Positions 49,953 to 58,849 of a stretch of DNA of 64,000 nt are shown here, in pieces; the first letter of the stretch is position 1; each line of letters opens with the position of its first letter. The stretch is from an uncultured Sphingopyxis sp. (GTDB lineage Bacteria; Pseudomonadota; Alphaproteobacteria; Sphingomonadales; Sphingomonadaceae): the NCBI RefSeq assembly GCF_900078365.1, contig NZ_LT598653.1, positions 3,729,501 to 3,793,500 of the forward strand. The letters are read 5' to 3'. The translations under genes and the position numbers were made by a program. Below the pieces are notes generated by a model. That model had not been told where the DNA came from. It saw only the letters and a list, made by a program, of their open reading frames with translations, and ran no database searches.

Positions 49953-50642
49953 CTATTTCGCACCCTTGTGCCACAAAGCGCGCGCCTGTGCCAATATTGC
50001 GACATCGTCGGGCCGATCCGCCACCGCGACATCGCGCCATCCCTCGCCCGCCGCCGCGGCGGCCTTGGGGCTGATCGCCGCGAGCGACAGATGCGCGCGC
50101 GCCGCCCCGACGAGGTCGGAAATGCGCTTTGCCGCGCGCGACGAATGGACGAGCAGGACGGCAGGCGCCGCGGTCAGATCGGCCCATGCCGCGGGCGGGG
50201 GCACGGGATCGACGGCGTAGCAGGGCAGCGGCGTGATCGCCGCGCCGCGCGCGTCGAATTCGGACCGGTCGCGACCGCAAAGCCATAATATCGCGCGAAT
50301 ATCCTGTGACGCCATGGCATCAAGAAGCTGTTGCGCGTCGGCCGTGCCGATCCGCGCCACGGTCAGGCCCGCCGCCTCGGCGGCGCGCGCGGTCGCCGCG
50401 CCCACGGCATGGACGGGCAGGGAGGCGAGACCGGCAAACTCCGCCCCGCCGAGCCGCGCGGCAAAGGCGCTCGTGAGCAGCAGCGCGTCGAAATCTTCGG
50501 CCGCGGGCGCGCGCCACTCGACCGGATGCGCCGCGAACAGCGGCATCGCGTGAACCGCGAACCCCATCGCCCGCGCCCGCCGGACCGTCGCCGCATTGCC
50601 CGGCTCGGGCCGCGTGACGATCAGCGGCGGCCCGGCCGTCAT
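49953..50642 (-). CDS. hemD: Uroporphyrinogen-III synthase
   Basis: The ATG at 50642 overlaps the hemC stop (ATGA) and gives 229 residues. HemD sequences are poorly conserved, but PPLIVTRPEPGNAATVRRARAMGFAVHAMPLFAAHPVEW, DALLLTSAFAARLGG, VHAVGAATARAAEAAGL and VLLVHSSRAAKRISDLVGAARAHLSLAAISPKAAAAAGEGWRDVAVADRPDD fit the two-domain fold. It converts hydroxymethylbilane to uroporphyrinogen III. Context with hemC makes the call firm. Confidence 0.92.
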   Translation of the reverse strand: MTAGPPLIVTRPEPGNAATVRRARAMGFAVHAMPLFAAHPVEWRAPAAEDFDALLLTSAFAARLGGAEFAGLASLPVHAVGAATARAAEAAGLTVARIGTADAQQLLDAMASQDIRAILWLCGRDRSEFDARGAAITPLPCYAVDPVPPPAAWADLTAAPAVLLVHSSRAAKRISDLVGAARAHLSLAAISPKAAAAAGEGWRDVAVADRPDDVAILAQARALWHKGAK

Positions 50643-51586
50643 ACCGCGAACAGCGCCCGGACGCTCTCCGGCGCCTCGGCGAGCAGGCGGCGCGCGAGCG
50701 CCGCGGGCGCTCCGGGCCCGGCCACGAGGATATGCCCGGCGGCATGGTCGGCGCCGTCCTCGGAAAAAATCTCGGCATCGAGGCGCAGCGCGCCATCCGC
50801 CTGCCAGGAGCCATGCGCCGCGACCGGTGAACGGCAATCGCCGCCGAGCGCCGCGAGAAAGGCGCGCTCGGCCGCGACGGCGCGATGCGTCGGCGCATGG
50901 TCGACCGCGGCGAGCAGCGCGACCGCCCCAGCATCATCGGCGCGGCATTCGATCCCGATGGCGCCCTGCGACGCCGCCGGAAGCAGCAGCCCCGCCTCCT
51001 GCACCGTTCCGACGTCGTGCATCCCCAGCCGCGTCAGCCCCGCCGCGGCGAGCAGCGTCGCATCGGCCTCGCCCGCCGCGAGCTTCGCGAGCCGCGTCGC
51101 GACATTGCCGCGCAGCAACGGGGTTTCGAGATCGGGGCGAATTCGCTTCACCTGCGCCGCGCGGCGCGGGCTGCTCGTGCCGAGCCGCGCGCCCGGCGGC
51201 AGCTCGGCGATCGTCGCGGCGCCGATCCCCTCGCGCACAACCAGCCGGTCGCGCGGATCGGCACGCTCGAGCATCGCGCCGAGGAAAAAGCGCGCGTCGC
51301 GCAGCGTTTCGACATCCTTCAGCGAATGCACCGCGATGTCGATCGTCCCGGCGTCGAGCGCCGCGTCGAGTTCGCGCGTCCACAGCGCCTTGCCGCCGAC
51401 CTCGGCGAGCGCGCGGTCCTGGATCCGGTCGCCGGTCGCGGTCATCGGCACGATTTCGAGCGCCTCGGCGGGCACGCCATGGCTGGCGATCAGCGCCGCC
51501 ATCGCCATATGCGCCTGCGCCATCGCAAGCGGCGAGGCGCGCGTCCCGATGCGCAGCGGGTTTTCGGGGGTGGGAAGTCCATTCAT
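50639..51586 (-). CDS. hemC: Porphobilinogen deaminase (hydroxymethylbilane synthase)
   Basis: The 315-residue protein starts LRIGTRASPLAMAQAHM and has the family motifs IDIAVHSLKDVETL, LGTSSPRRAAQVKRIRPDLETPLLRGNVATRLAKL, LPAASQGAIGIECR and the dipyrromethane-cofactor cysteine in GGDCRSPVAAHG (about Cys251). It joins four porphobilinogens into hydroxymethylbilane. The ATG at 51586 is chosen; upstream residues have no family match. The gene is divergent from tsaD with a 62-base gap and coupled to hemD. Confidence 0.95.
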   Translation of the reverse strand: MNGLPTPENPLRIGTRASPLAMAQAHMAMAALIASHGVPAEALEIVPMTATGDRIQDRALAEVGGKALWTRELDAALDAGTIDIAVHSLKDVETLRDARFFLGAMLERADPRDRLVVREGIGAATIAELPPGARLGTSSPRRAAQVKRIRPDLETPLLRGNVATRLAKLAAGEADATLLAAAGLTRLGMHDVGTVQEAGLLLPAASQGAIGIECRADDAGAVALLAAVDHAPTHRAVAAERAFLAALGGDCRSPVAAHGSWQADGALRLDAEIFSEDGADHAAGHILVAGPGAPAALARRLLAEAPESVRALFAV

Positions 51587-51648
51587 CAGCCGCCTGCTAG
51601 CGCGGCTTGCCCTGTCGATAAAGGGGCGGGTAAAGGAACGCGCAACAT

Positions 51649-52683
51649 ATGACACTCATCCTTGGCCTTGAATCGAGCTGCGACGAAACCGCGGCGGCGC
51701 TCGTCGACAGCGAGCGGCGCATCCTCGCGCAGCGCGTCGCGGGGCAGGAGGCCGAGCATGGCCCCTATGGCGGCGTCGTGCCCGAGATCGCGGCGCGCGC
51801 GCATGTCGACCGGCTCGCGCCGATCGTCGAGGGCGTGTTCGCCGATGCCGGAGTTTCGCTCGCCGACGTCGATGCGATCGCCGCGACTGCCGGTCCCGGG
51901 CTCATCGGCGGGGTGATGGTCGGGCTCGTCACCGGCAAGGCGCTCGCGCACGCCGCGGGCAAGCCGCTGATCGCGGTCAACCATCTCGAAGGCCATGCGC
52001 TGAGCCCACGCCTCGCCGATGAAACCCTCGAATTCCCCTATCTGCTGCTGCTCGTCTCGGGCGGCCATTGCCAGCTGCTGCTCGTGCGCGGCGTCGGCGA
52101 CTACCGCCGCCTCGCCACCACGATCGACGATGCCGCGGGCGAGGCGTTCGACAAGACCGCGAAGCTGCTCGGGCTCGGCTATCCCGGCGGCCCCGCGGTC
52201 GAGCGCGTCGCGCAGAACGGCGACCCGCGCGCGGTGCCGCTCCCCCGTCCGCTCGTGGGCAGCGCCGAGCCTCATTTCTCCTTCGCCGGGCTCAAGAGCG
52301 CCGTCGCGCGCGCCGCGGCGAGCGGAGAGCACAGCGTCCCCGATCTCGCAGCGTCGTTCCAGCAGGCCGTCGTCGACTGCCTCGTCGACCGCAGCCGCAT
52401 CGCGCTCGCCGCCTGTCCCGAGGCGACCGCTTTCGTCGTCGCCGGCGGCGTCGCGGCGAACGGCACGATCCGCACCGCGCTCACCGATCTCGCCGACCGC
52501 TTCGACAAGGGTTTCGTCGCGCCGCCGCTCTGGCTCTGCACCGACAATGGCGCGATGATCGCATGGGCGGGCGCCGAACGCTTCGCCGCCGGCCTCACCG
52601 ACCCGCTCGACGCGCCTGCGCGCCCGCGCTGGCCGCTCGATCCCGATGCCGAGGCGGTGCGCGGCGCCGGAGTAAAAGCATGA
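51649..52683 (+). CDS. tsaD: TsaD tRNA threonylcarbamoyltransferase subunit
   Basis: The 344-residue protein starts ILGLESSCDETAAALVD. It contains GPYGGVVPEIAARAHVDRLAPIVEGV with the metal-binding histidines, ATAGPGLIGGVMVGL, VNHLEGHALSPRL, LLLLVSGGHCQLLLV, TIDDAAGEAFDKTAKLLGLGYPGGPAVER and FVVAGGVAANGTIR. These are the TsaD/Kae1/Qri7 motifs. It transfers the threonylcarbamoyl group to A37 of ANN-decoding tRNAs. AAGGAACG lies upstream. Its stop overlaps the gpsA start. Confidence 0.97.
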   Translation: MTLILGLESSCDETAAALVDSERRILAQRVAGQEAEHGPYGGVVPEIAARAHVDRLAPIVEGVFADAGVSLADVDAIAATAGPGLIGGVMVGLVTGKALAHAAGKPLIAVNHLEGHALSPRLADETLEFPYLLLLVSGGHCQLLLVRGVGDYRRLATTIDDAAGEAFDKTAKLLGLGYPGGPAVERVAQNGDPRAVPLPRPLVGSAEPHFSFAGLKSAVARAAASGEHSVPDLAASFQQAVVDCLVDRSRIALAACPEATAFVVAGGVAANGTIRTALTDLADRFDKGFVAPPLWLCTDNGAMIAWAGAERFAAGLTDPLDAPARPRWPLDPDAEAVRGAGVKA

Positions 52684-53687
52684 CTCGTGAAAGCATGACG
52701 TCATACAAGCGATTCGGCGTCGTCGGCGGCGGCGCCTGGGGCACCGCGCTCGCGCAGCTGCTCGCCGCCGACGGCGCGCCGGTACGCCTGTGGGCGCGCG
52801 AAGACGATGTGGTTACCGCGATCAACGCCGAACACCGCAATCCGGCCTTCCTCCCCGGCGCGGCCCTTTCGCCTTCGCTGACCGCGACCGGCGACCTCGC
52901 CGACATGGCCGATCTCGACGCGCTGCTGATCGTCGTCCCGGTCCCCTTCCTGCGCGCCGTGCTCGCCGACCTGCCGCCCGGCGACGCCCCGCTGATCTTC
53001 TGCAGCAAGGGCATGGAGGCGGGCAGCTTCGCCTTCCCGATCGATATGGCGCAGGATCTCGCGCCGCAGCGCCCGCATGCGGTGCTCTCGGGCCCGACCT
53101 TCGCGCACGAGGTTGCCGCGGGGCTCCCCACCGCGATCACGCTCGCCGCCGCCGACGCGGACGTCGCCGCGGGACTCGCGCAAGCACTCGCGCGCCCGCA
53201 TTTCCGCCCCTATGTCTCGACCGACATGATCGGGGCGGAGATCGGCGGCGCGGTCAAGAATATCCTCGCGATCGCGTGCGGCATCGTCGACGGCGCCGGG
53301 CTCGGGCTCAACGCGCGCGCCGCGCTGATCAGCCGCGGCTTCGCCGAAATGGCGCGCTTCGGTCTCGCGCGCGGCGCGCAGGCCGAAACGCTCGCGGGCC
53401 TCGCGGGGCTCGGCGACCTCGTCCTCACCTGCACCTCGTCCAATTCGCGCAATTTCGCGCTCGGTCAGGGACTCGGCCGCGGCGAAGCGGCGGAGACGCT
53501 GATGGCCGACCGCCGCACCGTCGCGGAGGGCGCGTTCAGCGCGCCGGTCGTCGCCGCCGCCGCGCGCGCCGACGGCATCGACATGCCGATCACCGAGACG
53601 GTCGCGCGCCTCGTCGCCGGCGAGGTGCGCGTCGCCGACGCCATTCAGGCCCTGCTCAGCCGCCCGCTGCGGCCCGAAGGGCGATGA
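52680..53687 (+). CDS. gpsA: Glycerol-3-phosphate dehydrogenase [NAD(P)+]
   Basis: The product of up to 335 residues has a Rossmann motif (FGVVGGGAWGTALAQLLAADG). GpsA motifs follow: HRNPAFLPG, APLIFCSKGMEAGSFAFPIDMA, LSGPTFAHEVAAGLPTAITLAAAD, EIGGAVKNILAIACGIVDGAGLGLNARAALISRGFAEMARFGLARGAQAETLAGLAGLGDLVLTCTSSNSRNFALGQGLG. It makes sn-glycerol-3-phosphate for phospholipids. The ATG at 52680 overlaps the tsaD stop (ATGA); an ATG at 52695 with GTGAAAG upstream is an alternative. Confidence 0.96.
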   Translation: MTRESMTSYKRFGVVGGGAWGTALAQLLAADGAPVRLWAREDDVVTAINAEHRNPAFLPGAALSPSLTATGDLADMADLDALLIVVPVPFLRAVLADLPPGDAPLIFCSKGMEAGSFAFPIDMAQDLAPQRPHAVLSGPTFAHEVAAGLPTAITLAAADADVAAGLAQALARPHFRPYVSTDMIGAEIGGAVKNILAIACGIVDGAGLGLNARAALISRGFAEMARFGLARGAQAETLAGLAGLGDLVLTCTSSNSRNFALGQGLGRGEAAETLMADRRTVAEGAFSAPVVAAAARADGIDMPITETVARLVAGEVRVADAIQALLSRPLRPEGR

Positions 53688-53763
53688 ACGACCGCACACA
53701 ATTGCCTGCTCCCTCGGGCCGCGCTAGACTGCGCATCGGGGTAAAGCAGAAGGGGCGCCAGGC

Positions 53764-55299
53764 TTGAGCCAAACCGACAGCGCGGCTGCGCCTCCATCAC
53801 CCAATTCTTCGCCCGACGAACCCTCGCGCGATGCCGACACGGCGGCGCTCGCCAAGGGCGGGCGCACCAATTTCTTCGGCTTCATCCTCCGCCTCGTCGC
53901 GCGCCTGCCCTTCCTCTATGTGGCGGGCCGCTGGTACGGGCCCGAGGCGGTCGGCCGCTTCGCCTTTGCCGTGCTCGTCATCGAACTCGTCGCGCAGCTC
54001 GCGACGCTGGGCCTGAAACGCGGCCTTGCCGAGCAATTGAGCGCGGAGGGCGCCGACCAGCGCATCACCGTTTGGGACGGCATGTTCGTCGCCTTCATCG
54101 TCTCGGCGGCGGGATCGGCGCTGCTCTTCCTGTTCCCGCAACTGATGTATCCGGCGGGCGACATCGACAGCGCCGATCGCTGGATGGCGCTGCTCGTCTT
54201 CGTGATCGCGGGCACCGACATCGCGCTTGCCGCCTGCGCCTATAAGTTCGACGTCGGCGCGACGGTGCGTGCGCGCGCGATCGTCGAACCCTGGGTGATC
54301 AGCGCCGCCGCGGCGGGTTTCTGGTTCGTTTCGGTGCGCGACGGGCTGATGCTCTCCTACGCCGCCGCGATGGTCGGCGCCTTCCTCACCGCATTGATCC
54401 CGATGATCCGCCATTATGGCGGCCCTGGCGTATGGCGCCCGCATCCGGCGCATCTGATCCTGCTCGCGCGGCGCAACGCCCCGCTCGCCGCCGCCGATGC
54501 GATCGAATGGGGGACGCGCCGCCTCGACCTCTTCATCCTCGGCCAGTTCACGTCGCCGACGATTTACGGCATCTATTATATGGCGCAGCAGGTCGCCTCG
54601 CTGCCGCAAAAGCTGAAGACGAGCTTCGAGCCGATCCTCGGGCCGGTGATCACGCGCAACCTCGCCGAAAAGCGGCTCGGCGCCGTGGCGGCGCAGGTCA
54701 GCCAGGTCGGCTTCTGGATCATCGCCGCGCAGGCCGGGGTCGCGCTCGCGCTCGGCATTCCGGGCGAAGCCGTGATGGGCCTCGTCGGCCCCGAATTCGT
54801 CAGCGGCACCGCCGCGCTCGCCTTCCTGCTCGCCGCCGAAGTCGTCGCCGCGACCGCCGTCGTCAGCGAAGCCGCGCTCGTCTATGTCGCGCGCCACCGC
54901 AACCTGCTCATCAGCATGGCGACGCTGGCGCTCCAGGCGATCCTCAGCGTCGCATTCATCCTCGTCGCGCAGTCGATGGGGTGGCCGCCCATCTATTATG
55001 CCGCGGCGGTCGCGCTCGCGCTGATGCTCGCGCTCGGTTTCGCCTCGCTGGTCAAGGCGCGGCTGCTCGCGCATATCCTCGGCGCGCCGGTGAACAGCCT
55101 GCGTTGGGCGCTCGTCTGGGCAATGGCGGGCGCCGCAGTGCTCGGCTGGGGCGCGACGCAGCTGCCCGAATGGGCCGAACTGCTGATCGGCGTGCCCTTC
55201 ATCCTCGGCATCTACGGCTGGCTGATCTGGACCCGCGGTTTCGGCCCCGCCGACCGCGAATTGTTCCGCAAGCATCCCGATCCGGCGACGGCGACGTAA
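53764..55299 (+). CDS. Wzx-like polysaccharide flippase (MATE/MOP superfamily)
   Basis: The 511-residue membrane protein has about 12-14 hydrophobic helices after a Ser/Asp-rich cytoplasmic start. The first helix region KGGRTNFFGFILRLVARLPFLYVAGRWYGPEAVGRFAFAVLVIEL is the PST/Wzx N-terminal pattern (Gly-rich, with G-P-E-A-V/Y-G). Two more conserved loops (FLGQFTSPTIYGIYYMAQQVASLPQKLKTSFEPIL) agree. The start is a TTG at 53764 preceded by AGAAGGGG, as no ATG fits. Flippases move lipid-linked glycans across the inner membrane. No glycosyltransferase is adjacent. Confidence 0.85.
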   Translation: MSQTDSAAAPPSPNSSPDEPSRDADTAALAKGGRTNFFGFILRLVARLPFLYVAGRWYGPEAVGRFAFAVLVIELVAQLATLGLKRGLAEQLSAEGADQRITVWDGMFVAFIVSAAGSALLFLFPQLMYPAGDIDSADRWMALLVFVIAGTDIALAACAYKFDVGATVRARAIVEPWVISAAAAGFWFVSVRDGLMLSYAAAMVGAFLTALIPMIRHYGGPGVWRPHPAHLILLARRNAPLAAADAIEWGTRRLDLFILGQFTSPTIYGIYYMAQQVASLPQKLKTSFEPILGPVITRNLAEKRLGAVAAQVSQVGFWIIAAQAGVALALGIPGEAVMGLVGPEFVSGTAALAFLLAAEVVAATAVVSEAALVYVARHRNLLISMATLALQAILSVAFILVAQSMGWPPIYYAAAVALALMLALGFASLVKARLLAHILGAPVNSLRWALVWAMAGAAVLGWGATQLPEWAELLIGVPFILGIYGWLIWTRGFGPADRELFRKHPDPATAT

Positions 55300-55324
55300 C
55301 GGTAGAGCCATCGCCAATGACAAG

Positions 55325-55400
55325 CCGTCGCCCCCGCGAAGGCGGGGGCCGCTGGAGAGGTGGCGCAAGGCATGCGGCCCCCGCCTTCGCGGGGGCGACG
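55325..55400. repeat. Large palindrome, same family as 38985-39064
   Basis: The arms CCGTCGCCCCCGCGAAGG and CCTTCGCGGGGGCGACG face each other over 76 bases, between the convergent flippase and PfkB genes. The outer 18 bases are identical to those at 38985-39064, and the centre (GAGAGGTGGCGCAAGGCATG) shares GTGGCGCAAGG in the opposite direction. Confidence 0.8.
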
Positions 55401-55423
55401 ATCTTTATCGGATTGCGGCCGCC

Positions 55424-56422
55424 CTACCCCAGCCGCGCCGTAACCTTCGCCTTGAGGTCGGTCTGCGCGCGCGGACCGACCTGCGCGATGATCTCGCGCG
55501 CGCACACCGCGCCCATCGTCAGGCAGTCGTGCATCGACCGGCCTTCGGCGAGGCCCGCGAGGAATCCGGCGGCGAACAGGTCGCCCGCGCCGGTGGTGTC
55601 GACGACCTGCTCGATCGGCTCGGCGCCGACCTCGGTGCGCTCACCGCCCTGCAGCGCGATCGCGCCGTGCGCGCCGCGTGTGACGACGAGCAGCGGCACC
55701 TGCGGCGCGATCTTCGCGACCGCCGCCTCGAAATCGTCGGTCTCGGCCAATGCCCGGATCTCGACTTCGTTGGCGAAGAGGATGTCGAACAGCCCTTCGG
55801 CGATCAGCGCGCGGAAATCGGCGCCGTGGCGGTCGATGATGAAGGCGTCCGAAAGCGTGAAGGCGACCTTGCGTCCCGCCGCACGCGACACGTCGATCGC
55901 GCGCCGCATCGCCGCGCGCGACAGTTCGGGATCCCACAGATAGCCTTCGAGATAGAGTATCTCGGCGTCGGCGATCCACGCCTCGTCGATCATCGCCTGC
56001 TCGAGCAAGTGGCTCGCGCCGAGGAAGGTGTTCATCGTGCGCTGCCCGTCGGGGGTGACGAGGATCAGGCAGCGCGCGGTCGGCGCGCCTTCCTTCAGCG
56101 CCGGGGTCTCATAGGCGACGCCCAATGCGCGCAGGTCGTGGGTAAAAACGTGGCCGAGCTGGTCGTCGGCGACCTGGCCGATGAAGGCGCAGCGTTCGCC
56201 GAGCGCCGCCATGCCCGCGAGCGTGTTCGCCGCCGAGCCGCCCGACACTTCGACCGCCGGGCCCATCGCCGCATAGAGCCGCTCGGCCTCTCCGGCGTCG
56301 ATCAGCCGCATCGACCCCTTGGTCAGGCCCTCGGCCTCGATCAGCGCATCGTCGGCGCGGGCAAGAACGTCGACGATCGCATTGCCGATGGCGACGACGT
56401 CGAAACGGGCGGTGGAGGCCAT
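55424..56422 (-). CDS. PfkB-family kinase (adenosine/sugar kinase type)
   Basis: The 332-residue protein starts FDVVAIGNAIVDVLARADDALIEAEGLTKGSMRLIDAGEAERLYAAMGPAVEVSGGSAANTLAGMAALGERCAFIGQVADDQLGHVFTHDL. This layout is seen in the adenosine-kinase-like branch of PfkB. The catalytic and anion-hole motif DTTGAGDLFAAGFLAGL is present near the C-terminus. These kinases phosphorylate adenosine or a sugar on a CH2OH group. The ATG at 56422 is set by homology. The gene stands alone. Confidence 0.9.
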   Translation of the reverse strand: MASTARFDVVAIGNAIVDVLARADDALIEAEGLTKGSMRLIDAGEAERLYAAMGPAVEVSGGSAANTLAGMAALGERCAFIGQVADDQLGHVFTHDLRALGVAYETPALKEGAPTARCLILVTPDGQRTMNTFLGASHLLEQAMIDEAWIADAEILYLEGYLWDPELSRAAMRRAIDVSRAAGRKVAFTLSDAFIIDRHGADFRALIAEGLFDILFANEVEIRALAETDDFEAAVAKIAPQVPLLVVTRGAHGAIALQGGERTEVGAEPIEQVVDTTGAGDLFAAGFLAGLAEGRSMHDCLTMGAVCAREIIAQVGPRAQTDLKAKVTARLG

Positions 56423-56531
56423 GGAAAATCCTGTGCTGGGTGGAAAAAGCTGCGCGCGCTTTAGGGACGGCGGCGCGCCAAGGCAAGCGCGGGCGCTTGA
56501 CGCGAGGCGCGAGGCCGCACATCCCAGCACC

Positions 56532-57215
56532 ATGGCCCGCGCCGCCCACGCCTTCCTGCTCGCGCTCGGCGACCTGCCGCATCCGCGCGTGCTCCGCGTC
56601 CTCGCGCAAAGCCTCGCGCTCACGCTCCTGCTTCTTGCCGCCTCCGGCGCCGCGATCTTCTTTGGCGCGCGCTGGGCGCTCGCCCACTGGAAATGGCTCG
56701 AAGGGGCGCGGCTCGACATGGCGGGCGTGCTGATCATCCTCCTGATCATCGCGGGAAGCTGGCTGCTCTTCCGCGCCGTCGCGATCGTCGTCATCGGCCT
56801 TTTCGCCGACGGCATCGTCGCCGAGGTCGAGGGGCGCCATTATCCCGCCGCCGCGGCACACGCCGTCGATGTCGGCTGGCGGCAGAATATCCGCCTTGCG
56901 CTCGCCTCGCTCGTCCGGCTGATCGGCGGCAATCTGCTCGCGCTGCCCGTTTATATTCTGCTGCTCGTCACCGGGATCGGCACGCCGGTCTTCGCGCTGC
57001 TCGTCAACGCGTTGCTGCTCGGCCGCGATCTCGAAGCGATGATACTCGCGCGCCACCCGGACCGTCCGCGCTTCGACCGGCCGGCGCGCTGGTCGCTCGG
57101 GCTGCTGTCCGCCGCAAGCTTCGTGGTGCCCGTCGTCAATCTGTTGGCGCCGATTCTCGGCGCGGCTATGGCGGTTCACATGCTGCATTTGGGCAAGGGG
57201 AACCTCAACACATGA
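56532..57215 (+). CDS. EI24/CysZ-like integral membrane protein
   Basis: The 227-residue protein has about four membrane helices: SLALTLLLLAASGAAIFFGARWAL, GVLIILLIIAGSWLLFRAVAIVVIGLF, LLALPVYILLLVTGIGTPVFALLVNALLLG and LLSAASFVVPVVNLLAPILGAAMAVHML. GRDLEAMILARH and the loop FADGIVAEVEGRHYP are typical of the EI24/DUF540 family. The homologue CysZ moves sulfate, but the broader family is not defined. It overlaps the next lipoprotein gene by four bases. Confidence 0.82.
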   Translation: MARAAHAFLLALGDLPHPRVLRVLAQSLALTLLLLAASGAAIFFGARWALAHWKWLEGARLDMAGVLIILLIIAGSWLLFRAVAIVVIGLFADGIVAEVEGRHYPAAAAHAVDVGWRQNIRLALASLVRLIGGNLLALPVYILLLVTGIGTPVFALLVNALLLGRDLEAMILARHPDRPRFDRPARWSLGLLSAASFVVPVVNLLAPILGAAMAVHMLHLGKGNLNT

Positions 57216-57589
57216 TCGACAACCGCCGCCTCGGCGCCGCCATCCTGCTCGGCCTGATGCTCGGTGCCTGCGCCGGCCCAGCGATTCCGCGCGCTACCCC
57301 CCCGCGGGCCGCCCCGCCGCCGCCATCGACGGTGGTGCGGCCGGTGCAGAATAACGCGCTGATCGGCAACAGCGCCGACGCGATCGGCCGCATGTTCGGC
57401 AAGCCGCGCCTCGACGTCACCGAAGGCGCCGGCCGCAAGCTGCAATATGCCGGATCGACCTGCATCCTCGACGTCTATTTCTACGCCCCGCGCGCGGGTG
57501 CCGATCCGGTCGCGACGCATGTCGACGCGCGCACTCCCGACGGCCGCAACGCCGAGGTCGACAGCTGCGCGCGGGCGCTGCGGCGCTGA
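57212..57589 (+). CDS. Small lipoprotein of unknown function
   Basis: The 125-residue protein has a lipobox (LGAAILLGLMLGAC) and a Pro-rich stretch (PRATPPRAAPPPPSTVV). A small domain follows: ALIGNSADAIGRMFGKPRLDVTEGAGRKLQYAGSTCILDVYFYAPRAGADPVATHVDARTPDGRNAEVDSCARALRR. The G-x-P-x-x-x-x-E-G-x-x-x-x-W/L-Q-Y-x-x-x-x-C-x-L-D pattern resembles the SmpA/OmlA-like outer-membrane lipoproteins. Two cysteines could form a disulfide. It is coupled to the EI24-like gene by ATGA. Confidence 0.8.
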   Translation: MIDNRRLGAAILLGLMLGACAGPAIPRATPPRAAPPPPSTVVRPVQNNALIGNSADAIGRMFGKPRLDVTEGAGRKLQYAGSTCILDVYFYAPRAGADPVATHVDARTPDGRNAEVDSCARALRR

Positions 57590-57594
57590 CAATC

Positions 57595-57730
57595 TCCTCC
57601 CTGTGGCGAAGCCATGGGGAGGTGGCAGCGGCGCAGCCGCTGACGGAGGGGCTGATTGCACTACGTCATTGCCCCTCCACCGCCGCCTACGGCGGCGGTC
57701 CCCCTCCCCATCGCTGCGCGACAGGGAGGA
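57595..57730. repeat. Large palindrome, 'TCCTCCCTGTGGCGAAGCC' family
   Basis: TCCTCCCTGTGGCGAAGCC and ATGGGGAGG face CCTCCCCATCGCTGCG and ACAGGGAGGA across a 136-base element, with an inner GGAGGGGC/GCCCCTCC pair. It lies between the convergent lipoprotein and queG genes. Copies: 43076-43210, 61163-61295. Confidence 0.82.
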
Positions 57731-57741
57731 TAGAATCGACG

Positions 57742-58806
57742 TCACGACGCCAGTTCGTCGAGCGCCCATAAAGCCGCATCCGCGACCATCGGCGATTCGT
57801 CCTTCGCCAGCCGCTCGAGCACCGGCACGAAACCCCGATCGCCGCTGTTCCCCGCCGCGATCGCGGCATTGCGCACCATCCGCCCGCGCCCGATGCGCTT
57901 GATCGGCGATCCCGCGAACACTTCGCGGAACGCCGCATCGTCGAGGTCGAGCAGGTCGCCGAGCGACGGCGCCGCCAGTTCAGCGCGCGGTAGGAAAGCG
58001 CGGTGCCTATGCGCGGTGTCGGCGAATTTGTTCCACGGGCAGACGGCAAGGCAATCGTCGCAGCCATAGATGCGGTTGCCGATCCCGCGCCGCAGCGCGA
58101 CCGGGATCGGGCCATTATGCTCGATGGTCAGGTAGGAGATGCAGCGCCGCGCATCGAGCCTGTACGGCGCAGGAAAGGCGTCGGTCGGGCACGCATCCTG
58201 GCACGCCGCACAGCTGCCGCACGTGTCGCGCCCCGCCTTCGACGGCGTCAGATCGAGCGTGGTATAGATCGCGCCCAGAAACAGCCAGCTGCCATGCTCG
58301 CGGCTGACGAGATTGGTGTGCTTGCCCTGCCAGCCGAGCCCCGCCGCCGCCGACAGCGGCTTTTCCATCACCGGCGCGGTGTCGACGAACACCTTGACCT
58401 CGGCGTCCTCCGCCTCGCCGATCAGCCAGCGCGCGACACCCTTCAGCGCTTTCTTGACGACGTCATGATAGTCGCCGCCCTGCGCATAGACCGAAATGCG
58501 GCCGCGTGTCCGATGCGCCGCCAGCGCGAGCGGATCGAGCGCGGGCGCATAGCTCATGCCCAGCGCGATCACCGAGCGGACCTCGGGCCACAGCCCTTGG
58601 GGCGATCCGCGCTGCTCGGCGCGGCTTTCCATCCAGATCATGTCGCCGTGGCGCCCCTCGGCGAGCCACTGGTTCAGCCGCTCGGCGGTCTCAGGCGCCG
58701 CGTCGGCGCGCGCGATTCCGAACGCCGCGAAGCCATGCGCGCGCGCGACCGCCTCGAGGCGGTCTTCGAGCCGGTCGTCGGGGGGAGGCAAGGCTTCGGC
58801 AACCAT
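57742..58806 (-). CDS. queG: Epoxyqueuosine reductase (QueG)
   Basis: The 354-residue protein has the cobalamin/iron-sulfur reductase motifs: FAAFGIARADAAPETAERLNQWLAEGRHGDMIWM, YAQGGDYHDVVKKALKGVARWL, VFVDTAPVMEKPLSAAAGLGWQGKHTNLVSREHGSWLFLGAIYT. Two 4Fe-4S clusters are formed by CGSCAACQDACPTDAF and CDDCLAVCPWNKF. It performs the last step of queuosine tRNA modification. The ATG at 58806 is set by the family start (VAEALPPPDDRLEDRLEAVARAHG). It is divergent from the ABC exporter genes. Confidence 0.94.
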   Translation of the reverse strand: MVAEALPPPDDRLEDRLEAVARAHGFAAFGIARADAAPETAERLNQWLAEGRHGDMIWMESRAEQRGSPQGLWPEVRSVIALGMSYAPALDPLALAAHRTRGRISVYAQGGDYHDVVKKALKGVARWLIGEAEDAEVKVFVDTAPVMEKPLSAAAGLGWQGKHTNLVSREHGSWLFLGAIYTTLDLTPSKAGRDTCGSCAACQDACPTDAFPAPYRLDARRCISYLTIEHNGPIPVALRRGIGNRIYGCDDCLAVCPWNKFADTAHRHRAFLPRAELAAPSLGDLLDLDDAAFREVFAGSPIKRIGRGRMVRNAAIAAGNSGDRGFVPVLERLAKDESPMVADAALWALDELAS

Positions 58807-58849
58807 TGGCGCTCTATACGCGAGCCGCCTCGCCGTGCCATAGCCTGGT